Both the position numbers and the translations under genes were made by a program. Below are positions 31,160-40,195 of a DNA stretch of 45,611 nt, in pieces (positions within the stretch are counted from its first letter, which is position 1; every line of letters begins with the position of its first letter). Under the pieces are notes generated by a model. That model saw only the letters and a list, made by a program, of their open reading frames with translations. It made no database searches and was not told the origin of the DNA. The DNA comes from Erysipelotrichaceae bacterium (GTDB lineage Bacteria; Bacillota_I; Bacilli_A; Erysipelotrichales; Erysipelotrichaceae): contig JAUNNY010000008.1 of assembly GCA_030531215.1 (NCBI GenBank), positions 1-45,611 on the forward strand, written 5' to 3'.

Positions 31160-32770
31160 TTATTCTTCTGGCAACGAGAATGCATCTGACCAGTTATATG
31201 TATCAGCTGTATTTACGTTTTCATTGAACCAACGTGTTACACAGTGATGCTCAGGGTCAGCAATAACTCTAAAGTATGTTTGCCAAGCAGAGTTTGTTGA
31301 CTTAATTTCTGATGAAGATAAACGATTATAGAAACAACCAGACCATCTGATAAAGTTCATTACTTCATCTCTATTTTCTTCGGCTAAAACATAATTCATA
31401 TCGTAGATACATTGAAGATGATCTGCGTTAGCTTTATATTCATCATAAGAATTTATCAATACTATTTGATTAGTATTTGTATCCAAATAATGAGCATATA
31501 ATGGATATCTTTCATCAGCTACACTTGTATCTAGATGCAAGATATTGTGATATTTATTATAAGCCGCAAAGACATCAGTTCCTGTATATTCACTTCTCCA
31601 GTCAACAGGTTTGCCATGATAATCATAACCGATATAATCTGTCTCTTCTTCGTAGAATGTCATATGTGAATAAGAAACGCCTTCCATCAAAGCAACGTGT
31701 TCAGCAATCGTACCTATTTCATCTAAATAAGGAACAGTAGCTTGATATCTGCCGATACCTGCACCGTGTTGTTCTTTGAATGAGCCATCTTCATTGTATA
31801 GATAATCTTCTTGTAGGAAGAAATTGAATGAATAATCTATACCTTCATGCCATATAGCATAATTATCAATGAATTCTAAAACACCATGTCTACCAGTTGC
31901 ATCTTCCATTGCAACAACTTCAAACCAGTGATTAGATGTAGTTTCTGTTTCAATATTAAATGTATAAACATCTAATGTTGGTTCAATTGATGGGAATATA
32001 CGATTATATGTTTCATCAACGGCACCAGTATAAGCTAAAGCTTGATCTATTGTTACACAATTTGATGCAATCAAAACTGAAGCAGAATGAGTCGAACATC
32101 TAATAGGTGCACCAGGGTTTGTACCTGAACATACCCAATTATAACCACCATTACCATCTGGTTCATCAGATCTCATTAATACAGCACAATATAATGATGC
32201 TCTATCACCTTGGCCATCATAACCAAATGACATTACATCAGTAGCAGTAAATGGTAATTGATTAAATCTCTCAATCGAAATACCTTCTTGTTCAACTTCA
32301 TATGATGACTTTTCATCCATACCAGTATAAGCAATAGCCCAAGTTGGATAAGTAACATTTTTACCAGGATTGATGAATAATTCATAAGCACAGAATTTAG
32401 ATAATTGTAAATCCATGTTTCTTACTGCACCAGTAGTTCCATCAATATATGTCGCAAACGTTATTGAACAACCACCATCGATTACAGCATCACCATAGCC
32501 ATCAGAACCATAACGCTTATTCATATCTTCTAGACCTTGTAAGTCTAAACCATCATAAATAAGATCACCAAATACATCAGCATACTCATATAATCTAGTT
32601 GCAAAAATTGTATTTGTTTCTTCGTTTGGTTTTGTTGCGGCTTTCGCAATATAGTTCTCTAATTCGCTTTTAACGTCGCCGTAAACATCATTTTGATTTT
32701 CTTGTTGTTTACAACCACCTAAACAAGCAATAAGTAATAAAGAAAGACATAAAACAAAAATCTTCTTCAT
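31160..32770 (-). CDS. lipoprotein Ntn hydrolase, linear amide C-N hydrolase/bile salt hydrolase-like
   Basis: A 536-residue lipoprotein: MKKIFVLCLSLLLIACLGGC with LGGC lipobox (Cys20). After about 80 residues comes GGCSITFATYIDGTTGAVRN followed by MDL. Cys101, Arg117 and Asp120 reproduce the Cys2, Arg18, Asp21 spacing of bile salt hydrolase/penicillin V acylase, so Cys101 is the predicted N-terminal nucleophile, exposed after cleavage of the Gly100-Cys101 bond. It hydrolyses linear amides; bile salts, penicillin V, N-acyl homoserine lactones or N-acyl amino acids are family substrates. The 100-residue propeptide is unlike true bile salt hydrolases. GGAGG precedes ATG 32770. Confidence 0.8.
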   Translation of the reverse strand: MKKIFVLCLSLLLIACLGGCKQQENQNDVYGDVKSELENYIAKAATKPNEETNTIFATRLYEYADVFGDLIYDGLDLQGLEDMNKRYGSDGYGDAVIDGGCSITFATYIDGTTGAVRNMDLQLSKFCAYELFINPGKNVTYPTWAIAYTGMDEKSSYEVEQEGISIERFNQLPFTATDVMSFGYDGQGDRASLYCAVLMRSDEPDGNGGYNWVCSGTNPGAPIRCSTHSASVLIASNCVTIDQALAYTGAVDETYNRIFPSIEPTLDVYTFNIETETTSNHWFEVVAMEDATGRHGVLEFIDNYAIWHEGIDYSFNFFLQEDYLYNEDGSFKEQHGAGIGRYQATVPYLDEIGTIAEHVALMEGVSYSHMTFYEEETDYIGYDYHGKPVDWRSEYTGTDVFAAYNKYHNILHLDTSVADERYPLYAHYLDTNTNQIVLINSYDEYKANADHLQCIYDMNYVLAEENRDEVMNFIRWSGCFYNRLSSSEIKSTNSAWQTYFRVIADPEHHCVTRWFNENVNTADTYNWSDAFSLPEE

Positions 32771-32798
32771 AAATAACACCTCCGTTAACTACATAGAT

Positions 32799-32804
32799 AG
32801 TATA
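32799..32804 (-). promoter_or_regulatory. -10 box of the Ntn hydrolase gene
   Basis: Minus-strand TATACT, directly after the stop codon of the upstream MFS gene, 28 bases before the ATG and upstream of a GGAGG. Confidence 0.5.
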
Positions 32805-33971
32805 TCATTTATATTTAAGCAATACCCTATTAACGAATATTGGGGCTAAAGACAAAGTAATCACAGCTACTTTTAAATAAACGTCTTCACTCATTATTTT
32901 TGAACATAAAATAATAAAACCCATACCAATACATCTTGATATCGACAGTACTGTTTCTCTTGCGACAACTCGAGCTGTCATCTCGTCAGGGAATCTACCT
33001 ATTGCACAAGCAGAAAGATAATTATATGAATTATCATAGAAAGCTTGAGCTAAAGCATTCACAATACCATAATAAATAGCGCCATACATATTGTTTGATA
33101 AAACTAAAACGATCGTTGCGGAAGACTTTAAAAAGACACCCACATTAAATATTTTATTGATATTTTTGCGATCTAATTTTCTCGTTACACAAAAATAAGA
33201 TAAAGCCGTAAATAACGCAAAGAAGGTTTGTAGTTTAGAGTAAGTACCACCTGTACCAGCAGCTTTAAAGACAATTAGATTAATCAATATTAATGATAAA
33301 GAATTGTGTAAACCATAGAAGAAAACACCAATCTGATGTCCACGCCATTTTTCATCATCTAATTTAAAACATTCAATAAGCTTAACATCTTTATCATCAG
33401 ACTTCTTGTGTAAAGTTATCGCTAAACAAACTACCGCAATAAAAATACATACAGTTAAATATAAGATTCTACGATAACCAAGCATATCATCATGAGCTGA
33501 ATTGATGATAAAAGTCGCAATGAATGGAGCGATGAAATTGGAGATATTACCAAATGTACCAAAATATGAAAAGAATCTAGCTCTAGTCTCGGCTGAAGAA
33601 ACAATCTGTATACAAGTATTGGAACTAAAGTAATAAAAACCCTCACCAATACCTGTAATTAGTGCAGCAATTAAAACATAATATTTATTAATCTCAAATA
33701 GATGTGTCGCTGTTAACGCATAAACAAGTGAACAAGTAATTAAACACAAGCCGATTGAAAACGTAATTGTAAATGGCACCTTTTTCGCAATCTTAGAACC
33801 AATCATAAAGAATGGTGGAAACATACTGATTCTAATGATTGTATATAAAGCCATAATTACTAAAGAATCTGCATATACAAATAAATATACCGAGACAAAA
33901 CTCGATACTAATGTTGAAGCAATATTAAATAAAGAGGTTAAACATATCGTTTTAATTTCTAACTTGCTCAT
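32805..33971 (-). CDS. major facilitator superfamily transporter
   Basis: A 388-residue carrier with about eleven or twelve hydrophobic segments and an MFS-like polar loop in mid protein (LHKKSDDKDVKLIECFKLDDE) between the six-helix halves. Motifs YYFSSNTCIQIVSSAETRARFFSYFG resemble the YQGE/VCU-like MFS subgroups, whose substrates are unknown. The ATG overlaps the end of the MATE gene by 20 bases, so the two carriers are probably cotranscribed. GGTAGAT before the ATG is a weak Shine-Dalgarno. Confidence 0.8.
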   Translation of the reverse strand: MSKLEIKTICLTSLFNIASTLVSSFVSVYLFVYADSLVIMALYTIIRISMFPPFFMIGSKIAKKVPFTITFSIGLCLITCSLVYALTATHLFEINKYYVLIAALITGIGEGFYYFSSNTCIQIVSSAETRARFFSYFGTFGNISNFIAPFIATFIINSAHDDMLGYRRILYLTVCIFIAVVCLAITLHKKSDDKDVKLIECFKLDDEKWRGHQIGVFFYGLHNSLSLILINLIVFKAAGTGGTYSKLQTFFALFTALSYFCVTRKLDRKNINKIFNVGVFLKSSATIVLVLSNNMYGAIYYGIVNALAQAFYDNSYNYLSACAIGRFPDEMTARVVARETVLSISRCIGMGFIILCSKIMSEDVYLKVAVITLSLAPIFVNRVLLKYK

Positions 33972-35313
33972 TATCTACCCACTTATTAGAAAAATAATAA
34001 ATAATAAAGGCTATAGCCGTAATTATCCAAGAAATAGGATAACAATATAAAGCTTCATTAACACTCTTAAAATCATATAACGATAACCATAACATTCTTA
34101 CTACACATATTCCAACTGCTGAAATAACCATCGACTGTAATGAATGGCCTGTTGATTTGATTGTTGAAGAATATACTTCCACAAACGCAAATATCCACCA
34201 AGTTAAAGTTAAGAATCTTGTAATCTTTAAACCAATCGCTACAACATTTGCATCATCAGTAAATAAACCTAAGATAGGTTCCGCAAATATATAAGAACCA
34301 CCAGAAATAATTATTGCGAATACAAGATAGAACAGTAATGATATATTCGCTATCTTCTTAACTCTGCCAACATTACCAGCACCATAATTTTGTGCCACCA
34401 TGGTCATTACTGCTACACCAACTGCTGCTTCAAAATTCCAATACAAAGCATCTATCTTACCAAAGGCAGTATAAGCCGCAATCGTATCTGTTCCAAAAGA
34501 ATTTACAGCAGCCTGTACAGAAACATTAGAAATACTATACAAAACAGATTGAATGCCAGAAGGTAAACCAATCTTTAAGATATCTTTAAGCATCTGTCCA
34601 TCAAAACCAAATTCTTTTAAAGAATAGTGATAATACTCTGGCGTTTTATAGAACACCAACAATATCAACACAGCACTGACAATTTGTGAAATTACTGTAG
34701 ATATTCCAACACCAACAATACCGAGATCAAACACTCTCACTAACAAGATATCTAATTCAATATTGGTTAAACATGCACAAATCAAAAAATATAAAGGTCT
34801 TTTAGTATCACCTATCGCCCTTAAAATAGAAGCACCAACATTATAGATTAGTGTTGGAATCATACCTACAAAATAAATACGCATATAAGTTAAAGAATAA
34901 GGTAATACTTCGCTTGGCACGTTCATCAAAGATAACATCCAATTAGATAAACCAATACCGCCAATAGTAATGACAAAACCAAGCACAATGGCCAAGAAAA
35001 AGCCTGTTTTTACACAGACTGAAACTCGATCATATTGTCTTCTAACAAAATACTTAGCGATGATGATTGTTACACCAGCTGCTAGTCCAACAACGAAATT
35101 AACTAACAAGTTAATTAATGTACTAGTAGACCCTCCGACAGCTGCTAAAGCTTGTTTACCAATATATTTACCAACAACTATCGCATCAACTGTATTGTAT
35201 AGTTGTTGACATAAATAACCTAGGAATACAGGCAAAAATAAAAGCACTAACTGCTTTAAGATATTACCTTCTAATATATCTTTAGTCTTTACTGCCACAG
35301 TAATAGTGTACAC
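33952..35313 (-). CDS. MATE family efflux transporter 2
   Basis: A 453-residue MATE protein with twelve predicted helices, beginning DILEGNILKQLVLLFLPVFLGYLCQQLYNTVDAIVVG, the common NorM/DinF-like opening. It exports small molecules; the substrate is unknown. Start codon is uncertain: GTG 35313, or GTG 35298, which follows a TACACT box by six bases and would be leaderless. No convincing Shine-Dalgarno exists for either. It is paired with the MFS gene. It is not closely similar to the other MATE protein by eye. Confidence 0.85.
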   Translation of the reverse strand: MYTITVAVKTKDILEGNILKQLVLLFLPVFLGYLCQQLYNTVDAIVVGKYIGKQALAAVGGSTSTLINLLVNFVVGLAAGVTIIIAKYFVRRQYDRVSVCVKTGFFLAIVLGFVITIGGIGLSNWMLSLMNVPSEVLPYSLTYMRIYFVGMIPTLIYNVGASILRAIGDTKRPLYFLICACLTNIELDILLVRVFDLGIVGVGISTVISQIVSAVLILLVFYKTPEYYHYSLKEFGFDGQMLKDILKIGLPSGIQSVLYSISNVSVQAAVNSFGTDTIAAYTAFGKIDALYWNFEAAVGVAVMTMVAQNYGAGNVGRVKKIANISLLFYLVFAIIISGGSYIFAEPILGLFTDDANVVAIGLKITRFLTLTWWIFAFVEVYSSTIKSTGHSLQSMVISAVGICVVRMLWLSLYDFKSVNEALYCYPISWIITAIAFIIYYFSNKWVDNEQVRN

Positions 35314-35618
35314 CTATTCATCTTCAATAGATGTAATATTTATACTATTTTCACTGTTTTGAATAATATTATTATATTTTCTAAAGCAATCTCTATTACA
35401 TATGAGTAAGTAAACGATTTTATCATTTTATTAACATATGTTTTTTAGCATCATATCCTAGATTGTTGGACATTCTACTTTTCCAAGCAGCCTGCAACGG
35501 ATTAAAAACTTTCTTTCTTGAATATCTACTTACTATTTCTTTTCAATTATATCCTCTAATGCGTTTTCATCTAATTCATTAATTTTGGACTTCTTTTCTT
35601 ATCTAACTAATAATTCAA
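35314..35618. other. 305-base gap without an intact gene
   Basis: The MATE upstream side is AT-rich and may hold its promoter (minus-strand TATAAA near 35346). The AAA-proximal half contains the coding-like fragments described separately. No RNA gene or strong terminator was seen. Confidence 0.5.
35423..35598 (-). pseudogene. degraded coding fragments, family unknown
   Basis: Minus-strand reading gives two overlapping frames that look coding: INELDENALEDIIEKK then a stop (35533-35598), and in another frame VSRYSRKKVFNPLQAAWKSR then MSNNLGYDAKKHMLIK (35423-35542). Together they could be one frameshifted small protein, ending before the MATE gene. No start codon or Shine-Dalgarno fits and I do not recognise the family. 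It may simply be AT-rich chance sequence. Confidence 0.25.
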
Positions 35619-36911
35619 TCAGTTTTTCAAAAAATTAATAGGAACAACATACACACCTTCTTCACTCTTGTAGCATGCTCCATGACTTGTGACTACCATT
35701 TTGAATAGAGGTGTTTGCAAATTATTATCTAACATTTTCTTTTCGAATGAGCACAAAGATTTTATACCATCATTTATATTTTCTTCGCTAGCTATCTTTA
35801 TTTCGATAGCTGCATAAGTTCCGTTTTCAATTTCTATAATTGCATCTACTTCTTGACCGTTGCTATCACGATAATGTTTTAGTTCGCCATTATTTGTTTC
35901 AGAGTAGATAGATAGATCTCTAACAACCATATCTTCAAAGAATAAACCTAGTGATTTTAAATCCTTCAACAAATCTGCGGGTCTAATTCCCAAAGCAGCC
36001 GTCGCAATTGATGTATCATAAAAATGATGTGTAGGAGCACTTCTTACTGCTACAGATGTTCTTAAATTTTGATTCCACGCAGGCATATCATAAATAATAA
36101 ACAAGTTCTTAAGTACTTTTTCATATGAATTAAAAGTATCTTCATCTAATGTGCTTCTTATTCCTGATTCTAATATTCCTGCTATCATCTTGGTTTTTTT
36201 TGTTTGTGTAGAAATGTTACGTGCAAATGATTTCAATATTATCTGTAATAATTCAATGTCTTTGTTTTTTAAAAATAACGCAAAGTCATCGTTTTCATCC
36301 TCAACTACAAACAAACCATCATAATAGTTTTTAGTTACATCGACAGCATACTTCTTATCAGCCATTACCGCCATCGGCCAACCACCACGACAAATGCAGT
36401 GGCAGATATCTTGTAAACTAACATTATTATCCTGTTCAAATACAGTTGGTATATCTTTATTAGGATTTTCAAACATTTCTTTTAAAGAGATTGCACCATT
36501 AGATTCACCAGATTCAAATAATGAAAATGGTTTTAGAATCATTCTTGTAATGCGTCCTGCACCTGAATGTTGAATCTTTGATGAATCTATTGGCGTTACA
36601 CTTCCAGTTAATATATACTTTCCAAATTGGTAATCTTCATCTAAATCGTTTTTTATATAATTCCATATCTCAGTCACTTTTTGCCACTCATCAATTAAAT
36701 GCGGAGTTTCTCCCATTAATGCTGATTTGACATCTGCTTTTGCCAAAGCAATCGTATTAGTGTCTTTTAATGCGAAAGATGATTTCGCATACTCTTTACA
36801 CATCGTTGTTTTGCCACAAAATTTAGGGCCACTGACTAAAACACATCCAGAAGAATGTAGTTTTCTAATTAGAACAGATTCGGCCAAACGTTTTATATAT
36901 TTTTCGTTCAT
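35619..36911 (-). CDS. AAA ATPase with DUF4143
   Basis: A 430-residue protein of the AAA_14-DUF4143 type. Walker A GPKFCGKTT (28-36, Lys34), Walker B-like HLIDEWQKV, sensor ILTGSV, and a C-terminal DUF4143 nuclease-like domain with the AIIEIENGTYAAIEIKIASEE segment (E-x-K of PD-(D/E)xK type). Such proteins are common in gut Firmicutes and often resemble defence or mobile genes; their function is unknown. ATG 36911 has an AAGGT site, and a TATAAT on the minus strand is at 36931-36936. It is encoded 15 bases after rnmV. Confidence 0.85.
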   Translation of the reverse strand: MNEKYIKRLAESVLIRKLHSSGCVLVSGPKFCGKTTMCKEYAKSSFALKDTNTIALAKADVKSALMGETPHLIDEWQKVTEIWNYIKNDLDEDYQFGKYILTGSVTPIDSSKIQHSGAGRITRMILKPFSLFESGESNGAISLKEMFENPNKDIPTVFEQDNNVSLQDICHCICRGGWPMAVMADKKYAVDVTKNYYDGLFVVEDENDDFALFLKNKDIELLQIILKSFARNISTQTKKTKMIAGILESGIRSTLDEDTFNSYEKVLKNLFIIYDMPAWNQNLRTSVAVRSAPTHHFYDTSIATAALGIRPADLLKDLKSLGLFFEDMVVRDLSIYSETNNGELKHYRDSNGQEVDAIIEIENGTYAAIEIKIASEENINDGIKSLCSFEKKMLDNNLQTPLFKMVVTSHGACYKSEEGVYVVPINFLKN

Positions 36912-36926
36912 ATCAATACCTTATAA

Positions 36927-37514
36927 TCACATTATACCTATTTTTGTGTTTATTTTATATAATTTTCGGTGTTTTGAATAAATTATTTTCGGTGTTTTGA
37001 ATAATTCTTGTATTTCTTTGCTATCTACGCCCAACATGTTTAATCTCTTAAGAAGAGTTTTGCCATTACATTTGCCTAAGTGATAGCGTCTGGCAATCTC
37101 TTCCCTCTTCTTATCAGAATCATCCTGACCACATAAGCCTAACTCATATAGTTCTTGCATCGTGATACTGTTTTTACTATCACAATACGTCACGAGGTTG
37201 TTTAGCGCTTGCTCTAATACTTGTTTGTCAGCGTGTTCTACACCAACCTTTTTAGTTGTTCTAGCATCTTGTTTTAAGACAAAAGCGTTTTTCAAATTAG
37301 GTATTTGTTTATTGATTCTTTCTCTTATCTTTTCTCCTGGTGTATCTGGATCAAAAAATAAAATGACTCCTCTATTATCATTAACTTGTTTAATTAATTC
37401 TATTGTTTCTTTCTTTAATCCTAGACCATGAGTCTCAATAGTATCACAATCAAAAAAAGACTTTAGTCTTTTTGTGTCATTTGTTCCTTCTACTACAATA
37501 ACTTCCTTAATCAT
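36927..37514 (-). CDS. rnmV: ribonuclease M5 with rewritten C-terminus
   Basis: A 195-residue RNase M5: Toprim domain (VVEGTNDTKRLKSFF, with FFDPDTPGEKIRERI holding the Asp pair) and a DUF4093 C-terminal domain (AEQ-like EQALNNLVTYC, RRYHLGKCNGKTLLKRLNMLG). It matures 5S rRNA in Firmicutes. The last 17 residues (YSKHRKLYKINTKIGIM) follow a 23-bp tandem duplication that shifts the frame; deleting one copy gives an end at LFKTPKII. The start overlaps ispD by four bases. It is usually near ksgA, not ispD. Confidence 0.87.
   Translation of the reverse strand: MIKEVIVVEGTNDTKRLKSFFDCDTIETHGLGLKKETIELIKQVNDNRGVILFFDPDTPGEKIRERINKQIPNLKNAFVLKQDARTTKKVGVEHADKQVLEQALNNLVTYCDSKNSITMQELYELGLCGQDDSDKKREEIARRYHLGKCNGKTLLKRLNMLGVDSKEIQELFKTPKIIYSKHRKLYKINTKIGIM
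36931..36936 (-). promoter_or_regulatory. possible -10 box of the DUF4143 ATPase gene
   Basis: Minus-strand TATAAT inside the extended end of rnmV, 19 bases before the ATPase ATG, followed by AAGGT as a possible Shine-Dalgarno. Confidence 0.4.
36962..37004. repeat. 23-bp-period tandem duplication in the rnmV 3' end
   Basis: ATTTTCGGTGTTTTGAATAA occurs perfectly at 36962-36981 and 36985-37004, separated by ATT. The 23-base period is not a multiple of three, so the two copies are translated in different frames. Confidence 0.9.
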
Positions 37515-38134
37515 TCAAAGTCTTCTTTATATGTAAACTTCTTGTTGTTATATTCATCATTAACAATATAAACATCATAACCTAATGATTCCACAAGTGA
37601 AGCATCATCAGTAAATTCAATATTTTCACAATGTTCATAACAATACTTTATAAACTCTGTTTTAAATCCTTGTGGTGTTTCAGCTAGATAGATATTTTTA
37701 CGATCAAGTGTTTTCACAATCTTTTCATTAACAACTTCTTTAACAGTATCGATTGCTTGATGAGCTAGGATTACATTGCCCTTACTAACTAATACGTCTT
37801 TTAATTTATTTAGAGCATTAATATTTAGATTTGGTCTAGCGCCATCGTGTATCAAGACATATTCACTAGTAACATTCTTCAAACCATTATAGACAGAGTC
37901 TTTTCTTAAACTGCCACCTAAACAAGTAATAACTTTATTATGTTTAAATACTTTATCTAAATATTCTTCACTTGTTACAACGATAACCTTTTGACAATCT
38001 TCATCCTCTATAAATAACTTACAAGAGTTCTCTAATAAAGTTTTATTATTGTCCATAACAAAAAAGGCTTTGTTGTAATTTAAACCTGATCTTATGCCTT
38101 TTCCTGCCGCAACTACTACAACATCATACTTCAT
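37511..38134 (-). CDS. ispD: 2-C-methyl-D-erythritol 4-phosphate cytidylyltransferase
   Basis: A 207-residue nucleotidyltransferase with VVVAAGKGIRSGLNYNKAFF (CTP-binding loop), VIVVTSEEYLD, the LIHDGARPN signature and TPQGFKTEFI near the C-terminus. It forms CDP-methylerythritol in the MEP isoprenoid pathway. TarI-like CDP-ribitol synthase is the alternative, but length and motifs favour IspD. The ATG overlaps the amidotransferase gene by 11 bases, and its stop overlaps rnmV. No other MEP gene is in the window. Confidence 0.85.
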   Translation of the reverse strand: MKYDVVVVAAGKGIRSGLNYNKAFFVMDNNKTLLENSCKLFIEDEDCQKVIVVTSEEYLDKVFKHNKVITCLGGSLRKDSVYNGLKNVTSEYVLIHDGARPNLNINALNKLKDVLVSKGNVILAHQAIDTVKEVVNEKIVKTLDRKNIYLAETPQGFKTEFIKYCYEHCENIEFTDDASLVESLGYDVYIVNDEYNNKKFTYKEDFE

Positions 38135-38777
38135 GACATCTATCCAAAAAATATTTAATTATCTTACTACCATCAACAATTTCATCTTTATAGAAATCAA
38201 AGCACATTCTTTCTGGATGGAATTGTATAGTAAAGATTGGTAATGATTCGTGTTCTAAAGCTTCAACTACATTATCACAATATGCACTTACGTGTAGGCC
38301 CTCACCAGCCTTATCTACAGCTTGATGATGAGAACTATTAGACTTAAAGTTCGCACCATATAAATTAGCTAAGATTGAACCTTCTAAAGCATTAATATCA
38401 TTTACATTATCAACACCTTTAGATATTTGGACATGGTCTTTAGCATTATTTAAATCTTGAATTAGTGTGCCACCAAAATAAACATTGATTAATTGATGAC
38501 CACGACATATTCCAAGTATTGGTTTATTTGCTTTGACAAACTTGTCTAAAACTTTGAATTGTCTTTCGTCTAAATTATCATCAATACCATAACTGCCATT
38601 GTTATCTTGATGATAATATTTAGGATCAACATCACCACCGCCAGGCATCAATAGTCCAGAGTATTTATTGGCATCGACATCTGCAAAAACCAGTTCATAA
38701 TTAGCACCTAGTTCTTGTAAAGCTCTAATATAATCTTTAACGTTTTCTAATTCAGCTGGTATTGCAATCTTAAGCAT
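38124..38777 (-). CDS. class I glutamine amidotransferase-like (peptidase C26)
   Basis: A 217-residue PuuD-like gamma-glutamyl hydrolase domain. The nucleophile is Cys91 in ILGICRGHQLINV, and His187 with Glu189 in QFHPERM complete the triad. MPGGGDVDPKYY is the usual oxyanion region. Relatives hydrolyse gamma-glutamyl-GABA, gamma-glutamyl amines or folate tails. It starts eight bases inside the GPH-type carrier gene and ends inside ispD, so it is coupled on both sides. The partner substrate might be imported by that carrier; that is speculation. Confidence 0.87.
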   Translation of the reverse strand: MLKIAIPAELENVKDYIRALQELGANYELVFADVDANKYSGLLMPGGGDVDPKYYHQDNNGSYGIDDNLDERQFKVLDKFVKANKPILGICRGHQLINVYFGGTLIQDLNNAKDHVQISKGVDNVNDINALEGSILANLYGANFKSNSSHHQAVDKAGEGLHVSAYCDNVVEALEHESLPIFTIQFHPERMCFDFYKDEIVDGSKIIKYFLDRCHEV

Positions 38778-40134
38778 TGTCTCTTCTTTCGATAGATTCT
38801 TTCAAATCTTGTTTAGTATCTAATTTTCTAGAAATAATAGCGATACCTGCGAAAAGAAGTGCAGGTGCTAAACCTAACATGATTTCGATTGTGGTTAAGG
38901 TTGCACTAGTTTGGTTGACGCCTAAAGCTTCACTATATCCTGCAAAAGCTAAAGCAACTGACATAATTTCAATTGCTAGAGACTCTGATAATTTCGCAAT
39001 CATGTTGTCGCAACCTGATACTAAAGTATCAATTCTACGACCATTTTGTACTTCTAAGATATCTGTAATATTATTTCTATTTGTATTGAAAATAATATAA
39101 GTCATTGTCATACCAAAACCAATAGATAGTGCATTAACATAAATGAATGGTAAGAAATCAGGTTTGATGATAAATGGAATCTTGCCAACAATAGACACGA
39201 TAGCCGCAAGCAATAAAGCATTCTTTCTACCAAGCTTTCTATCAATTGCAGGACCAACTAAAGAAATAATAATCGCAATAACTAGATATACCGCAAGTAT
39301 TGGAGTTGCTGCAGAGCTATCACCAATGACATATGCTGCATAGTAATTGATATTCTGCATAACTATCGTATTTGTAATGCCATACAACACAATAAGAACC
39401 ATGTTGTAAACCCATGATTTACATTTAAATAACATCTTATACCCAGATATTACTGATACATTATCTTCTTCTTCATTTTCTGGTTTAACTCTTTCCTTAC
39501 AAGTAAAGTAATGAGTCAAAGCACCAGTGATACAAATAATACCCATAACGATAGCTGTCTTAAATAGTGCAGGTGCGTCAGTATAATTAATAATTAAATG
39601 ATCATTTAAACCACCAAATAACTTAACTAAAGGAAGAATTGCAACTGAACCAATACCAGTACCAAGACATGCACCAAGCGATCTAAAACCATTAATTGAT
39701 TTTCGACCCTCATCATCTTTAGTAGCTAGAGAAGCCATTGTATTATATGGCATATCTAAGAATGTATATAAAGCTTCAAAAATAAAATATATTATTAGAC
39801 CAATAATAATAGTCATCACAATATTAAGTTTTAAATTAGTAAACAATAAAACAATTGAAATAGCCCAAGGAACACACATATATAAAGTATATGGTCTAAC
39901 CTTCTCACCAGATTTAAAACGATGATTTGCACAGAATACCGCAATCAAAGAATCGTTAATCGCATCCCATACAGTACCAATCGCTAACATCGCACCAGCG
40001 ATCGCAACATCAATCTGTAAAACCATTGTTAAGAACGTTAAATAATACATGTTCTTAAAAGTATGGACAATGTTGATTGATGAAGAATACAACATAAATC
40101 CTAATTTTTCACTTAATTTTACTTTTTCATTCAT
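38770..40134 (-). CDS. GPH-type sugar:cation symporter (MFS)
   Basis: A 454-residue carrier with twelve predicted helices. The opening EKLGFMLYSSSINIVHTFKN and AIGTVWDAINDSLIAVFCAN, then the ALYTFLDMPYNTMASLATKD loop, are typical of the glycoside-pentoside-hexuronide (MelB) family. It imports a sugar with H+ or Na+. ATG 40134 has AGGTG six bases upstream; the in-frame GTG at 40143 is inside that site. It is the first gene of the operon with the amidotransferase, ispD and rnmV. Substrate is unknown. Confidence 0.85.
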   Translation of the reverse strand: MNEKVKLSEKLGFMLYSSSINIVHTFKNMYYLTFLTMVLQIDVAIAGAMLAIGTVWDAINDSLIAVFCANHRFKSGEKVRPYTLYMCVPWAISIVLLFTNLKLNIVMTIIIGLIIYFIFEALYTFLDMPYNTMASLATKDDEGRKSINGFRSLGACLGTGIGSVAILPLVKLFGGLNDHLIINYTDAPALFKTAIVMGIICITGALTHYFTCKERVKPENEEEDNVSVISGYKMLFKCKSWVYNMVLIVLYGITNTIVMQNINYYAAYVIGDSSAATPILAVYLVIAIIISLVGPAIDRKLGRKNALLLAAIVSIVGKIPFIIKPDFLPFIYVNALSIGFGMTMTYIIFNTNRNNITDILEVQNGRRIDTLVSGCDNMIAKLSESLAIEIMSVALAFAGYSEALGVNQTSATLTTIEIMLGLAPALLFAGIAIISRKLDTKQDLKESIERRDNA

Positions 40135-40195
40135 AATGATCACCTATATGTTTATAATTTTATCAAACTTGATGATATATACAAAACATAGTTAC

